Assembly (NCBI RefSeq): GCF_003943515.1 | Contig: NZ_RJPT01000001.1 | Coordinates: 390,517 to 454,516, forward strand | Origin: Streptococcus cristatus | GTDB lineage: Bacteria; Bacillota; Bacilli; Lactobacillales; Streptococcaceae | Length of the DNA: 64,000 nt | Direction: 5' to 3' | In this document: positions 47,878 through 55,979 of the stretch, one piece after another | How the letters are laid out: each line of letters opens with the position of its first letter | How positions within the stretch are numbered: the stretch's first letter is position 1 | Notes under the pieces: generated by a model | The model's input: the letters and a program-made list of their open reading frames with translations, nothing else | Told to the model about the DNA's origin: nothing | The model's database searches: none | Position numbers and translations under genes: made by a program

Positions 47878-49254
47878 ATGCCTTTCTCAACTGAGAGTGA
47901 ACAAATTAAAAAGTTTGAAAATGATGAGGTGGCCCAACACTATTTTGAGGTGTTGCGGACTTTGATTTCTAAAAAGTCTATCTTTGCCCAGCAAATTGGG
48001 CTCAAGGAGGTAGCTACCTATCTGGGAGAAATTTTCACTGCCGCGGGTGCTAAAGTGATGATTGATGACAGTTACACGGCTCCCTTTGTATTGGCAGAGT
48101 TTCAGTCGGACAATCCTGAGGCCAAGACTATCATTTTCTATCACCACTATGATACGGTGCCGGCCGATAATGACCAGCCTTGGACTAACGATCCTTTTAC
48201 TTTGTCGGTCCACTATGGTGTTATGTATGGTCGCGGGGTCGATGATGACAAGGGCCACATTACTGCGCGTTTGACAGCGGTACGTAAGTATATCCGAGAG
48301 CATGGTTCGCTGCCAGTCAATATCATCTTCATGATGGAGGGAGCAGAGGAGTCAGCTTCGACAGACTTGGATAAATATCTGGCCAAGCATAAGAAACATT
48401 TGCGGGGAGCAGATTTGCTGGTCTGGGAGCAGGGCACGCGTAATAATCTAGGTCAGTTGGAGATTTCTGGTGGGAATAAGGGCATTGTCACCTTTGATAT
48501 GTCTGTTCGCAGTGCAGAAGTCGATATCCATTCTAGCTATGGCGGTGTCATTAATTCAGCTTCTTGGTACTTGATGGATGCTATTTCTAGCCTGCGTAGT
48601 GTTGACGGTCGGATTTTGGTGGAGGGCATCTATGAGCAAGTACAGGAGCCCAATGAGCGAGAGCTGGCTTTGATTGCCCAGTATGCTCTGAAAACACCAG
48701 AAGAGTTGAAAGAAATTTACGGCCTCCAGCTTCCAGTCTTGAAAGAGGACAGGCAGGAATTTCTGCGTCGCTTCTATTTTGAGCCAGCCATTAACATTGA
48801 AGGATTCGGTTCAGGCTATCAGGGACAAGGAGTCAAAACCATCCTCCCAGCATATGCATCTGCCAAGATGGAAGTGCGCTTGGTACCAGGCTTAGAGCCC
48901 CATGATGTCTTGGACAAGATTCGCAAGCAACTGGACAAAAATGGCTATGATAAGGTAGAATTAACCTATACACTGGGAGAAATGAGCTATCGTAGTGATA
49001 TGAGTGCCCCTTCTATCCTGAATGTGATTGAACTGGCCAAGGATTTTTATCCAGAGGGCATCTCGGTGCTTCCGACATCGGCAGGAACAGGACCCATGCA
49101 TACAGTCTTTGAGGCTTTGGAAGTTCCGATGGCTGCTTTTGGCTTGGGAAATGCCAATAGTCGAGATCATGGTGGCGATGAAAATGTCAAGATTGCCGAT
49201 TATTATACCCATATTGAATTAATCAAGGAGTTAATCAGAAGTTATGAGCAATGA
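47878..49254 (+). CDS. M20-family dipeptidase
   Basis: A 458-residue metallopeptidase of the PepV/CNDP group. Metal ligand regions: IFYHHYDTVPADN, GRGVDDDKGHITAR and MMEGAEESAST, with GNANSRDHGGDENVKIADY at the end. It sits between metQ and metN and overlaps metN by 11 bases, so translation is coupled. It may release methionine from imported peptides; that role is inferred from position only. Confidence 0.92.
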   Translation: MPFSTESEQIKKFENDEVAQHYFEVLRTLISKKSIFAQQIGLKEVATYLGEIFTAAGAKVMIDDSYTAPFVLAEFQSDNPEAKTIIFYHHYDTVPADNDQPWTNDPFTLSVHYGVMYGRGVDDDKGHITARLTAVRKYIREHGSLPVNIIFMMEGAEESASTDLDKYLAKHKKHLRGADLLVWEQGTRNNLGQLEISGGNKGIVTFDMSVRSAEVDIHSSYGGVINSASWYLMDAISSLRSVDGRILVEGIYEQVQEPNERELALIAQYALKTPEELKEIYGLQLPVLKEDRQEFLRRFYFEPAINIEGFGSGYQGQGVKTILPAYASAKMEVRLVPGLEPHDVLDKIRKQLDKNGYDKVELTYTLGEMSYRSDMSAPSILNVIELAKDFYPEGISVLPTSAGTGPMHTVFEALEVPMAAFGLGNANSRDHGGDENVKIADYYTHIELIKELIRSYEQ

Positions 49255-50308
49255 AATTATCAAATTAGACCGTATTGATGTCACTTTTACACAGAAAAAT
49301 CGTGTCATCAAGGCGGTTGAAGATGTGACCATTCACATCAATCAGGGGGATATTTACGGTATCGTAGGTTATTCTGGTGCCGGAAAGTCAACTTTGGTGC
49401 GGGTTATTAACCTTCTGCAGAAGCCATCTGGTGGTCGAATTACTGTAGATGGAACAGTCCTGTATGACAAGGAAAGTGTCCAATTGAATGCGGCTCAACT
49501 GCGGGAAAAGCGTAAGGACATTGGCATGATTTTCCAGCATTTCAATCTGATGGCCCAGATGACGGCCAAGGAAAATGTCGCATTTGCCTTGAAGCACTCT
49601 TCCCTGTCTGCTGCTGAAAAAGAGGAGAAAGTTCGTAAACTTTTAGAATTGGTTGGTCTGGAAGATCGAGCGGATAATTATCCGTCTCAACTATCTGGTG
49701 GTCAGAAGCAGCGCGTGGCGATTGCTAGAGCCTTGGCTAATGATCCGAAAATCTTGATTTCAGATGAAGCGACTTCGGCATTGGATCCTAAAACAACTAA
49801 GCAAATTTTGGCCTTGCTTCAGGATTTGAATCAAAAGTTGGGACTGACGATTGTACTGATCACGCACGAAATGCAGATTGTCAAAGATATTGCTAATCGT
49901 GTAGCTGTTATGCAGAATGGGAAATTGATCGAGGAAGGCTCGGTTTTGGATATCTTTACCAATCCACAGAATGAATTGACCCAAGACTTTATCACAACGG
50001 CAACAGGTATCACTGAAGCGATGGTTAAAATCAATCAACAGAAGATTGTGCAAGATTTGCCAGCGGATTCTGTCTTGGCGCATTTGAAGTATGCTGGTAC
50101 GGTGACAGATACAGCCATTATCAACGATATTTACAAGCAGTATCAAGTTTCAGCCAATATTTTACATGCTAACATTGAGATTTTAGACAATGTGCCTGTC
50201 GGGGAGATGGTAGTCATTTTGTCAGGAAATGCAGAAAATCTTGCGTCTGCTCAAAGCAATTTACAAGCTGCTGGCGTAGAATTAAAGGTGCTTAAGGGAG
50301 GAATTTAG
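49244..50308 (+). CDS. metN: Methionine ABC transporter ATP-binding protein MetN
   Basis: A 354-residue ATPase with Walker A GYSGAGKST, signature [14 protein letters not shown], Walker B ILISDEATSALD and a C-terminal NIL domain (about 265-354) that senses methionine and gives transinhibition. It directly precedes metI. The start overlaps the peptidase gene. Confidence 0.96.
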   Translation: MSNEIIKLDRIDVTFTQKNRVIKAVEDVTIHINQGDIYGIVGYSGAGKSTLVRVINLLQKPSGGRITVDGTVLYDKESVQLNAAQLREKRKDIGMIFQHFNLMAQMTAKENVAFALKHSSLSAAEKEEKVRKLLELVGLEDRADNYPSQLSGGQKQRVAIARALANDPKILISDEATSALDPKTTKQILALLQDLNQKLGLTIVLITHEMQIVKDIANRVAVMQNGKLIEEGSVLDIFTNPQNELTQDFITTATGITEAMVKINQQKIVQDLPADSVLAHLKYAGTVTDTAIINDIYKQYQVSANILHANIEILDNVPVGEMVVILSGNAENLASAQSNLQAAGVELKVLKGGI

Positions 50309-50309
50309 A

Positions 50310-51002
50310 TTGATAGACTTGATTAAAACATTTTTGCCCAATGTCTATAAGATGGGCTGGGCTGGTCAGGCTGGCTGGGGAACAGCGATTTATCTGACCC
50401 TTTATATGACGATTATTTCCTTCCTGATCGGTGGGATTCTAGGCTTGATCGCTGGACTTTTCCTGGTATTGACAGCGCCAGGCGGTATTTTAGAAAATAA
50501 AACAGCCTTTTTCATCTTGGACAAGGTCACATCCATCTTTCGGGCAATTCCCTTTATCATTCTCCTAGCTTTGATCAATCCTTTCACACGGATGATTGTG
50601 GGGACAGGGATTGGGCCAACAGCAGCTTTGGTGCCACTATCTTTGGCGGTCTTCCCTTTCTTTGCCCGTCAGGTGCAGGTGGTTCTATCAGAGTTAGATC
50701 GCGGTGTGATTGAAGCAGCGCAGGCAGTTGGAGCTAACTCATGGGATATCATCGGTGTTTACCTGCGTGAAGGCTTACCAGACTTGATTCGGGTGACAAC
50801 AGTGACCCTAATCTCGCTAGTAGGTGAAACGGCTATGGCGGGAGCGATCGGTGCAGGCGGCCTTGGGAACGTAGCGATTGCCTACGGTTATCAACGTTTC
50901 AACCAAGACGTGACCATTTTAGCGACTGTTTTGCTCTTACTTCTTATCTTCTTTATCCAGTTTCTGGGAGATTTCCTAACTAGAAAGATCAGTCATCGCT
51001 AG
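50310..51002 (+). CDS. metI: Methionine ABC transporter permease MetI
   Basis: A 230-residue membrane permease with five predicted membrane segments and the ATPase-contacting loop EAAQAVGANSWDIIGVYLREGLP. The start codon is TTG at 50310: GGAGG lies 8 bases upstream and no ATG is available. It completes MetQNI and is followed by repeat copy 5. Confidence 0.95.
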   Translation: MIDLIKTFLPNVYKMGWAGQAGWGTAIYLTLYMTIISFLIGGILGLIAGLFLVLTAPGGILENKTAFFILDKVTSIFRAIPFIILLALINPFTRMIVGTGIGPTAALVPLSLAVFPFFARQVQVVLSELDRGVIEAAQAVGANSWDIIGVYLREGLPDLIRVTTVTLISLVGETAMAGAIGAGGLGNVAIAYGYQRFNQDVTILATVLLLLLIFFIQFLGDFLTRKISHR

Positions 51003-51005
51003 ACA

Positions 51006-51186
51006 GAGAGTGGGACAGAAATCGGTAATTCGTTAGAATTCGATTTCGTCGTCCCACCTCCGCACAGTTGAGTAGGGCTCTATTACGCTGATGAAATCAG
51101 CGTAATAGAACCCACTCAACCACTGCGTCTTGCTCGACAATCCAAAGACAATTTAGAGGCTAGGACTTTTGTCCCAGCCTCCTTTT
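51006..51186 (+). repeat. 180-bp three-hairpin repeat, copy 5 (forward, compensated hairpin B)
   Basis: It begins 3 bases after the metI stop and ends with hairpin C, GTCCCAGCCTCCTTTT. In hairpin B the left arm reads CTCTATTACGCTGAT and the right arm ATCAGCGTAATAGA, a nearly perfect extension that the other copies lack: paired changes preserve folding. Confidence 0.9.
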
Positions 51187-51222
51187 GTCAACTATCATCC
51201 TTTGAAAAGTCTGAAAATTTAA

Positions 51223-51251
51223 TTTACATTCTATTTTCATAATGCTATAAT
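51223..51251 (+). promoter_or_regulatory. Promoter of the MptD-type gene and its leader
   Basis: TTTACA (51223-51228), 17 bases, TGC-TATAAT with TATAAT at 51246-51251: both consensus boxes plus an extended -10. Transcription would begin near 51258, about 258 bases before the gene. Confidence 0.82.
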
Positions 51252-51257
51252 AAATAA

Positions 51258-51508
51258 AGCTAAGTATAGAAAAATAGCATAATACATTACTTCTTGGCAG
51301 TGCTGGATTTTGCCCATGACGAGGAAAGTTGCTTTAATAAACAACTAGTTTTCCTAGGAAGAAAGCTTATCAAGGATGCTAGATCTACAAACCTTGCTAA
51401 AACTTCCTCCTGCAGGAAGGATGGCAAAGCATGAAATGCGCATTTGCACGTATCAAGGATGTAGCTATCAATAGTTTTATGAAGTTTTAACTTCACAATT
51501 AGAAAGGA
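51258..51508 (+). ncRNA. Long structured 5' leader, candidate riboswitch or cis-RNA
   Basis: Paired segments include GGAAAGTTG (51323-51331) with CAACTAGTTTTCC (51342-51354), CTTCCT (51403-51408) with AGGAAG (51414-51419), AAATGCGCATTT and GAAGTTTTAACTTC near the end, and an 11-base direct repeat TATCAAGGATG at 51368-51378 and 51451-51461. No known riboswitch or T-box core was recognised. A minus-strand open frame here is judged spurious. Confidence 0.5.
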
Positions 51509-51515
51509 TTCAATA

Positions 51516-52109
51516 ATGACATCGTTAACACTGAAAGAGTTGAAATGGACGGGAGTTTTTGCTCTGCTCTACTTTCTCTGTGTCGGACTAGGAGTACTAG
51601 TAGGGCACTTTTTTGACAATGCTGGCAATATGCTCTATGCTCCAGTCTTTGCTGCAGTTTTTGGTGGAAGCGTTTATATGTTGCTGCAAAGCAAGATTAA
51701 AAAATTTGGAGCGATCAGCTTAGTAGGCCTAATAATGGGAGGTTTTTTCCTCCTGTCTGGTCATTTTATGATTGCTGGTTTGCCGGGCTTGGTGTTCGGT
51801 CTCTTGGCGGACACGATTGCAGGCTTGGGCAAATACAAAAATAAATTCTGGAATCTGCTTTCTTTTGTTTGTTTCTCTTTTGTCAATTCGGGCCCTATTA
51901 TCCTCATGTGGCTAGCGCGGCGAGCTTATATTGATAGCTTGGTGGCTCGTGGTAAGACAGCAGAATACATCAATCGGATTTTGCTGCCGTTGGATTTCCC
52001 GACCATTGCTAGTTTTATCGTGATGGTAGTGGCAGGTGCTTTAATCGGTGGCCTGCTGGGCCAATATCTGGTAAAGAAACGCAGTGAAAAAGCTGATTTT
52101 CAGTCATAA
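51516..52109 (+). CDS. MptD-family ECF transporter S component (Trep_Strep type)
   Basis: A 197-residue protein with five or six membrane segments; GKYKNKFWNLLSFVCFSFVNSGPIILMWLARRAYIDSLVARGK is characteristic of the Trep_Strep/MptD family of putative substrate-binding subunits. It has no adjacent ATPase or T subunit and must use EcfAA'T encoded elsewhere, perhaps the set at 60.8-63.3 kb. AGAAAGG precedes the ATG. Its substrate is unknown. The long leader suggests ligand- or condition-dependent control. Confidence 0.85.
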   Translation: MTSLTLKELKWTGVFALLYFLCVGLGVLVGHFFDNAGNMLYAPVFAAVFGGSVYMLLQSKIKKFGAISLVGLIMGGFFLLSGHFMIAGLPGLVFGLLADTIAGLGKYKNKFWNLLSFVCFSFVNSGPIILMWLARRAYIDSLVARGKTAEYINRILLPLDFPTIASFIVMVVAGALIGGLLGQYLVKKRSEKADFQS

Positions 52110-52282
52110 AAAGTTAAGCAAGACGACAGCTGCCGGACTTTCCTATCTTAGCTTGCTCAAGGAATTGTTCTGGCATAAGTTTGATCCAGAAAAAAACTAG
52201 CTTGCATGCTATATCTTTGAGAAATAGACGGTTATAAAAAAAATCTATGCCTCCAGCTCTAGCGAAAAGAGCCTAATTTTGG

Positions 52283-52330
52283 TAAGATTAGAAGACTTGG
52301 AGAATATCAGGCTTAGGGCCTGGGAGGATT
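52283..52330 (+). promoter_or_regulatory. Promoter and hairpin-flanked ribosome site of the SAM-hydrolase-family gene
   Basis: TGG-TAAGAT (52280-52288) is a likely extended -10. CAGGC-TTAGG-GCCTG (about 52309-52323) forms a small hairpin directly before the GGAGG ribosome site and could affect access to it. Confidence 0.4.
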
Positions 52331-52333
52331 AAG

Positions 52334-53179
52334 ATGAACAACATATTAGTGCTGCAGTCGGACTTCGGTCTGGTAGATGGAGCAGTGTCGGCTATGATTG
52401 GAGTGGCTTTGGAGGAATCACCAACGCTGAAAATCCATCATTTGACCCATGACATCACCCCTTACAATATTTTTGAGGGCAGTTACCGTCTCTTTCAGAC
52501 AGTAGATTACTGGCCAGAGGGAACGACCTTTGTCTCGGTCGTAGATCCGGGAGTGGGTTCCAAGCGGAAAAGCGTGGTTGCTAAGACCAGTAAAAATCAA
52601 TATATCGTGACACCTGATAATGGTACTCTGTCCTTTATCAAAAAGCATGTCGGTATCGTAGCTATTCGTGAGATTTCAGAGGTGGAAAATCGTCGCAAGA
52701 ATACCGAGCATTCTTATACCTTCCACGGGCGAGATGTCTATGCCTACACAGGTGCCAAGCTGGCTAGCGGCCATATTAGTTTTGAGGAAGTTGGCCCAGA
52801 GCTGAGTGTCGAAGAAATTGTCGAAATCCCTGTTGTGGAGACGAGACTAGCAGATAATTTGGTCAGCGGAGCTATTGACATTTTGGATGTTCGCTTTGGC
52901 TCCCTTTGGACTTCGATTACGCGCGAGGAGTTCTGCACCTTGGAGCCAAGCTTTGGTGACCGTTTCGAAGTTACTATTTACAACAATGATATGTTGGTTT
53001 ATCAAAACCAAGTGACCTATGGCAAGTCCTTTGCGGATGTCCGCATTGGTCAGCCAATTTTATACATCAATTCCCTCTATCGGGTGGGCTTGGCTATCAA
53101 CCAAGGTTCCTTTGCCAAGGCCTATAATGTTGGTGTTGGTGCTCAATGGCATATTGAGATTAAACGTATAGAAAATTAA
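52334..53179 (+). CDS. SAM hydrolase / SAM hydroxide adenosyltransferase family protein (DUF62)
   Basis: A 281-residue member of the family that includes fluorinase and chlorinase. The N-terminal [17 protein letters not shown] and [19 protein letters not shown] carry conserved Asp/SAM-binding residues, then [17 protein letters not shown]. Bacterial relatives hydrolyse S-adenosylmethionine to adenosine and methionine. It is followed 11 bases later by a UPF0397 ECF S component, implying that the two act on related compounds. GGGAGGATTAAG precedes the ATG. Confidence 0.9.
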   Translation: MNNILVLQSDFGLVDGAVSAMIGVALEESPTLKIHHLTHDITPYNIFEGSYRLFQTVDYWPEGTTFVSVVDPGVGSKRKSVVAKTSKNQYIVTPDNGTLSFIKKHVGIVAIREISEVENRRKNTEHSYTFHGRDVYAYTGAKLASGHISFEEVGPELSVEEIVEIPVVETRLADNLVSGAIDILDVRFGSLWTSITREEFCTLEPSFGDRFEVTIYNNDMLVYQNQVTYGKSFADVRIGQPILYINSLYRVGLAINQGSFAKAYNVGVGAQWHIEIKRIEN

Positions 53180-53190
53180 AGGAGAACATT

Positions 53191-53754
53191 ATGAAAAAGA
53201 AATTGTTAGATACAAAGTTTACTATTAAAGAAGTTGTTGCAACGGGGATTGGAGCTGCACTTTTTGTAGTTATCGGAATGATTAGCATTCCAACACCTGT
53301 CCCAAATACCAGTATTCAGCTGCAATATGCGGTTCAGGCCCTCTTCAGTGTCGTTTTTGGCCCCTTTGTCGGCTTCCTGATGGGCTTGATTGGCCACGTT
53401 ATCAAAGACGCTATGGCTGGCTACGGTCTCTGGTGGTCATGGATCATCGCTAGTGCCTTCTTTGGTTTCATTCTTGGTTTGTTTAAAAATCGCATCCGTG
53501 CAGCAGAAGGTGTTTTTGAAGTGAAGGACATCGTCAACTTCAATATCTTCCAGCTTTTGGCCAATGCTTTTGTCTGGCTCTTGGTCGCTCCGATTGGAGA
53601 CATTTTGATTTATAGCGAGCCGGTCAATAAGGTCTTTGTGCAAGGCTTTGTGGCAACTCTGTCCAATGGAGTGACAGTTGCCGTAGCAGGAACCTTGCTC
53701 TTACTTGCCTACGCCCGTACTCAGACTCGCTCAGGCAGCCTTAAGAAAGATTAA
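53191..53754 (+). CDS. UPF0397 ECF transporter S component
   Basis: A 187-residue membrane protein with about five segments, very like UPF0397 proteins of streptococci ([39 protein letters not shown], ending [21 protein letters not shown]). In pneumococcus this S component adjoins a double ATPase and a T subunit; here those partners lie 7 kb downstream. It is co-transcribed with the SAM-hydrolase-family gene. Substrate unknown; a vitamin or nucleoside-like compound is possible. Confidence 0.92.
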   Translation: MKKKLLDTKFTIKEVVATGIGAALFVVIGMISIPTPVPNTSIQLQYAVQALFSVVFGPFVGFLMGLIGHVIKDAMAGYGLWWSWIIASAFFGFILGLFKNRIRAAEGVFEVKDIVNFNIFQLLANAFVWLLVAPIGDILIYSEPVNKVFVQGFVATLSNGVTVAVAGTLLLLAYARTQTRSGSLKKD

Positions 53755-53772
53755 TCAAACTAGATTTTACAA

Positions 53773-53798
53773 GATTGGGAAAGTCCCAATCTTTTTTT
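53773..53798 (+). terminator. Terminator after the UPF0397 gene
   Basis: A perfect stem GATTGGGA (53773-53780) / TCCCAATC (53784-53791), followed by seven T. Confidence 0.9.
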
Positions 53799-53831
53799 GT
53801 ACAAAATAAAAAACAAAATGTAATTTATATA

Positions 53832-53881
53832 TTGCATTATTTAAAATATATTGTATAATGAACTTATGAAGATGAAAGGAA
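53832..53881 (+). promoter_or_regulatory. Promoter of the XRE-CPBP membrane operon
   Basis: TTGCAT (53832-53837), 16 bases, TATAAT (53854-53859) in AT-rich DNA. AAAGGA at 53876-53881 serves the first ATG at 53889. Confidence 0.72.
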
Positions 53882-53888
53882 CGCAGAT

Positions 53889-54080
53889 ATGAATAAAAAA
53901 GTGAATGCTCAGTTTATTTGTCTTGTATCGGCGACAATTCTACTAATTGTGGGCATGATTCAGGAAAATCAAACCTTTATCATAATCGCTTGTGCTGATG
54001 TCGCCCTTGGCTCTACTTTCTACGCCATAGGCGGGCAAAAGAAATACGAAAAGGATGGTGGCCATGGCAAAAAATCTTAG
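53889..54080 (+). CDS. Small membrane protein, first gene of the XRE-CPBP operon
   Basis: A 63-residue protein with two hydrophobic helices (about 8-24 and 28-48) and a polar, Lys/Gly-rich tail ([16 protein letters not shown]). No family recognised. It overlaps the XRE regulator gene by 17 bases. Small two-helix proteins beside XRE regulators and CPBP proteases occur in peptide-stress or immunity loci; that link is inference. Confidence 0.68.
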   Translation: MNKKVNAQFICLVSATILLIVGMIQENQTFIIIACADVALGSTFYAIGGQKKYEKDGGHGKKS

Positions 54081-54261
54081 GTTAAAAATGGCAAGGGTTG
54101 AGCATGACATGACTCAAGGCGACTTGGCTGATGCTATCGGTGTGACCCGTCAGACCATTGGCCTGATTGAGGCAGGCAAGTACAATCCCAGTCTTAGTCT
54201 ATGCTTGGCCATTTGCAAATGCCTCAATAAAACGCTGGATCAGTTGTTTTGGGAAGAATAG
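54064..54261 (+). CDS. XRE-family transcriptional regulator (short)
   Basis: A 65-residue helix-turn-helix protein: [62 protein letters not shown] split over five helices, like Bacillus YozG and similar minimal regulators. No ligand domain. The ATG at 54064 fits AAGGA 8 bases upstream better than the ATG at 54055. It probably autoregulates the operon. Confidence 0.92.
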   Translation: MAKNLRLKMARVEHDMTQGDLADAIGVTRQTIGLIEAGKYNPSLSLCLAICKCLNKTLDQLFWEE

Positions 54262-54280
54262 GAAGAAAGTGAGAAAGAAA

Positions 54281-54775
54281 ATGAAGGACAAACCACAAAA
54301 AGTCTATACAGACGAGCGGACTTTACAACTTGAGCGAAAATTAGGAAATGAAATAGCTTTTTTTGCGATCATCTTGCTCCTTATCTCTATTTTTATCAAA
54401 ATCATGATTTGGCATGTGCCAGTAGAAGGCTACTTACCAGAAATCTTGATTATTTTAGGGATGGAGCTATATGCAGGAATTAGGAGCTGGCAGTTGGGAC
54501 TTGATATCAGACGCGACAAGCCATCTATTGGGCATAGGAGTTTCAGAAGTCGTTTGGCCAATGGAGCTATCTTAGCGATTGTAATCGTGGCTGTTCAGAT
54601 GTGGAGTGGAAATTCAGCTCTTCGACCATTCTTTCGCCATCATCCAATTTTGCAATTTATTTTTATTTTAGCTTTGATAACTGCCTTTTCTAGTATATTT
54701 GATCAGTTGGTCGATCATTTTTATCAGAAGAGACAGGTTTTATTGGACCAAGAACTAGAAAATGATGAGAATTAG
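54281..54775 (+). CDS. Four-helix membrane protein with N-terminal DER motif, paralogue A
   Basis: A 164-residue protein: polar N-terminus with YTDERTLQLERKLGNEIAFF, four hydrophobic segments, and a C-terminal RQVLLDQELENDEN. The second protein of the operon (158 residues) shares the same DERTxxL...GxE start and KLDQELEDKE end, so the two are tandem paralogues. They resemble the small DUF6773-type proteins, but this assignment is tentative. The start may instead be GTG at 54269. Confidence 0.7.
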   Translation: MKDKPQKVYTDERTLQLERKLGNEIAFFAIILLLISIFIKIMIWHVPVEGYLPEILIILGMELYAGIRSWQLGLDIRRDKPSIGHRSFRSRLANGAILAIVIVAVQMWSGNSALRPFFRHHPILQFIFILALITAFSSIFDQLVDHFYQKRQVLLDQELENDEN

Positions 54776-54819
54776 AATCAATGAATCTTTAACTTATAAA
54801 TAAGAAAGTGAGAAAGAAA

Positions 54820-55296
54820 ATGAAGAAGCAGCCTGTTATAAAAGATGAACGAACAGAGAAATTGGACGGCAAAGTTGCGGGAGAACTGGTGCTAGGAATG
54901 TTCCTCTTCTTAGCTATCTCTGTATTTTTCAAAGCCTATGTCCTCCATCTAAGCTTACTAGCCTATCTGCCAGAGGGTATTCTGCTTACTCTAGTAGGTC
55001 TATATGCCTTGCTTCGTCGCGTAAGCCTAGGGATTGATGTTGGTGATATGGTGAGAGAGGAAAAATGGCCAGAGCGTTTTGGCGGTGGCATTGTCTTCGT
55101 TCTCATCCTTATAGGCATTGATTTCTTTGGTCAGCGGGAAAATCTGACTAGCATGTTGAGCCTTTTGTATCTGCTCAAGCTGGCTCTTGCAATGATACTG
55201 TTTATGCTTGGGAGCTTGACCATGGACAAGATCAGTCTTTACCTAAACGGCAAAGGTCAGGCAAAGCTCGATCAGGAATTGGAGGATAAAGAATGA
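54820..55296 (+). CDS. Four-helix membrane protein with N-terminal DER motif, paralogue B
   Basis: A 158-residue paralogue of the preceding gene (IKDERTEKLDGKVAGELVLG start, QAKLDQELEDKE end). Even the leader AGAAAGTGAGAAAGAAAATG is shared with paralogue A, pointing to a tandem duplication. A GTG 12 bases upstream is an alternative start. The stop overlaps the start of the CPBP gene by 4 bases, implying coupled translation. Confidence 0.7.
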   Translation: MKKQPVIKDERTEKLDGKVAGELVLGMFLFLAISVFFKAYVLHLSLLAYLPEGILLTLVGLYALLRRVSLGIDVGDMVREEKWPERFGGGIVFVLILIGIDFFGQRENLTSMLSLLYLLKLALAMILFMLGSLTMDKISLYLNGKGQAKLDQELEDKE

Positions 55297-55970
55297 CTTG
55301 GTGGAAACGATTGATCTGGGTTGGCTGCGCTTTTTTAGCCTTGGCCTTGTATATCCTCCCTATGCTGTTTAAGCAGCTAGCAATAACTTATCAATTTCCC
55401 AAACAATGGACCATTGGTCTTGGGATTTTGCTGATAATCCTCATTTTACTGGTATTTGTCGCGGTAGCAAAGAAGACTGGCATCCTATCTCCATCTGGAA
55501 AAATTTTTCAAAAAGGAGACGGGAAGCGAATTGCTCTAGGTCTCTTAGGCATGTTGCTCATATCTGTCCTTGGGACGGTATTGCTCCGATGGCTGCATGG
55601 CGAGGTGACAACGGCTAATCAGGCATCTTTGATGGAGGAGTTCCGAAGAGGAGATATCATTTTATTATCCATCATGCTTGGAGTTTTAGCGCCTATCGCA
55701 GAAGAAATTATTTTCCGTGGCATCATTCCTCAAAAAATCTTTAAAGGCTATGAAAGCTGGGGCTATATCATAGGCGGACTGCTCTTTGCGCTTTTTCATG
55801 GCCCAACCAATATCATGTCTTTTGTGATTTATGGTGGTGCCTCTGTGATTTTGACCTTGCTGGCTTATCGAACTCGGCGCTTGGAAGTCAGTATTGCAGT
55901 TCACATGATCAATAACGGACTTCCTGCCATTCTTATGTTGTTAATCCCTATTTTTGGGGTAGAAGTATAG
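55293..55970 (+). CDS. CPBP family intramembrane metalloprotease
   Basis: A 225-residue polytopic membrane protein of the CAAX protease/bacteriocin-processing (Abi) family. Motif 1 is E137-E138-I-I-F-R142 and motif 2 FALFH169, with a third His/Asn in VHMINNGLPA. All proposed catalytic residues are present. Relatives process prenylated or signal peptides or confer self-immunity to bacteriocins. It overlaps the upstream gene by 4 bases and is followed by another DER-motif membrane protein. Confidence 0.92.
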   Translation: MTWWKRLIWVGCAFLALALYILPMLFKQLAITYQFPKQWTIGLGILLIILILLVFVAVAKKTGILSPSGKIFQKGDGKRIALGLLGMLLISVLGTVLLRWLHGEVTTANQASLMEEFRRGDIILLSIMLGVLAPIAEEIIFRGIIPQKIFKGYESWGYIIGGLLFALFHGPTNIMSFVIYGGASVILTLLAYRTRRLEVSIAVHMINNGLPAILMLLIPIFGVEV

Positions 55971-55979
55971 GAGTTTGAA

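Noticed and set aside
51287..51496. Minus-strand 69-codon open frame in the leader before the MptD-type gene
   Set aside because: It covers inverted repeats of the leader, has no ribosome site and shows no recognisable protein pattern; a structured RNA on the plus strand explains the region better.
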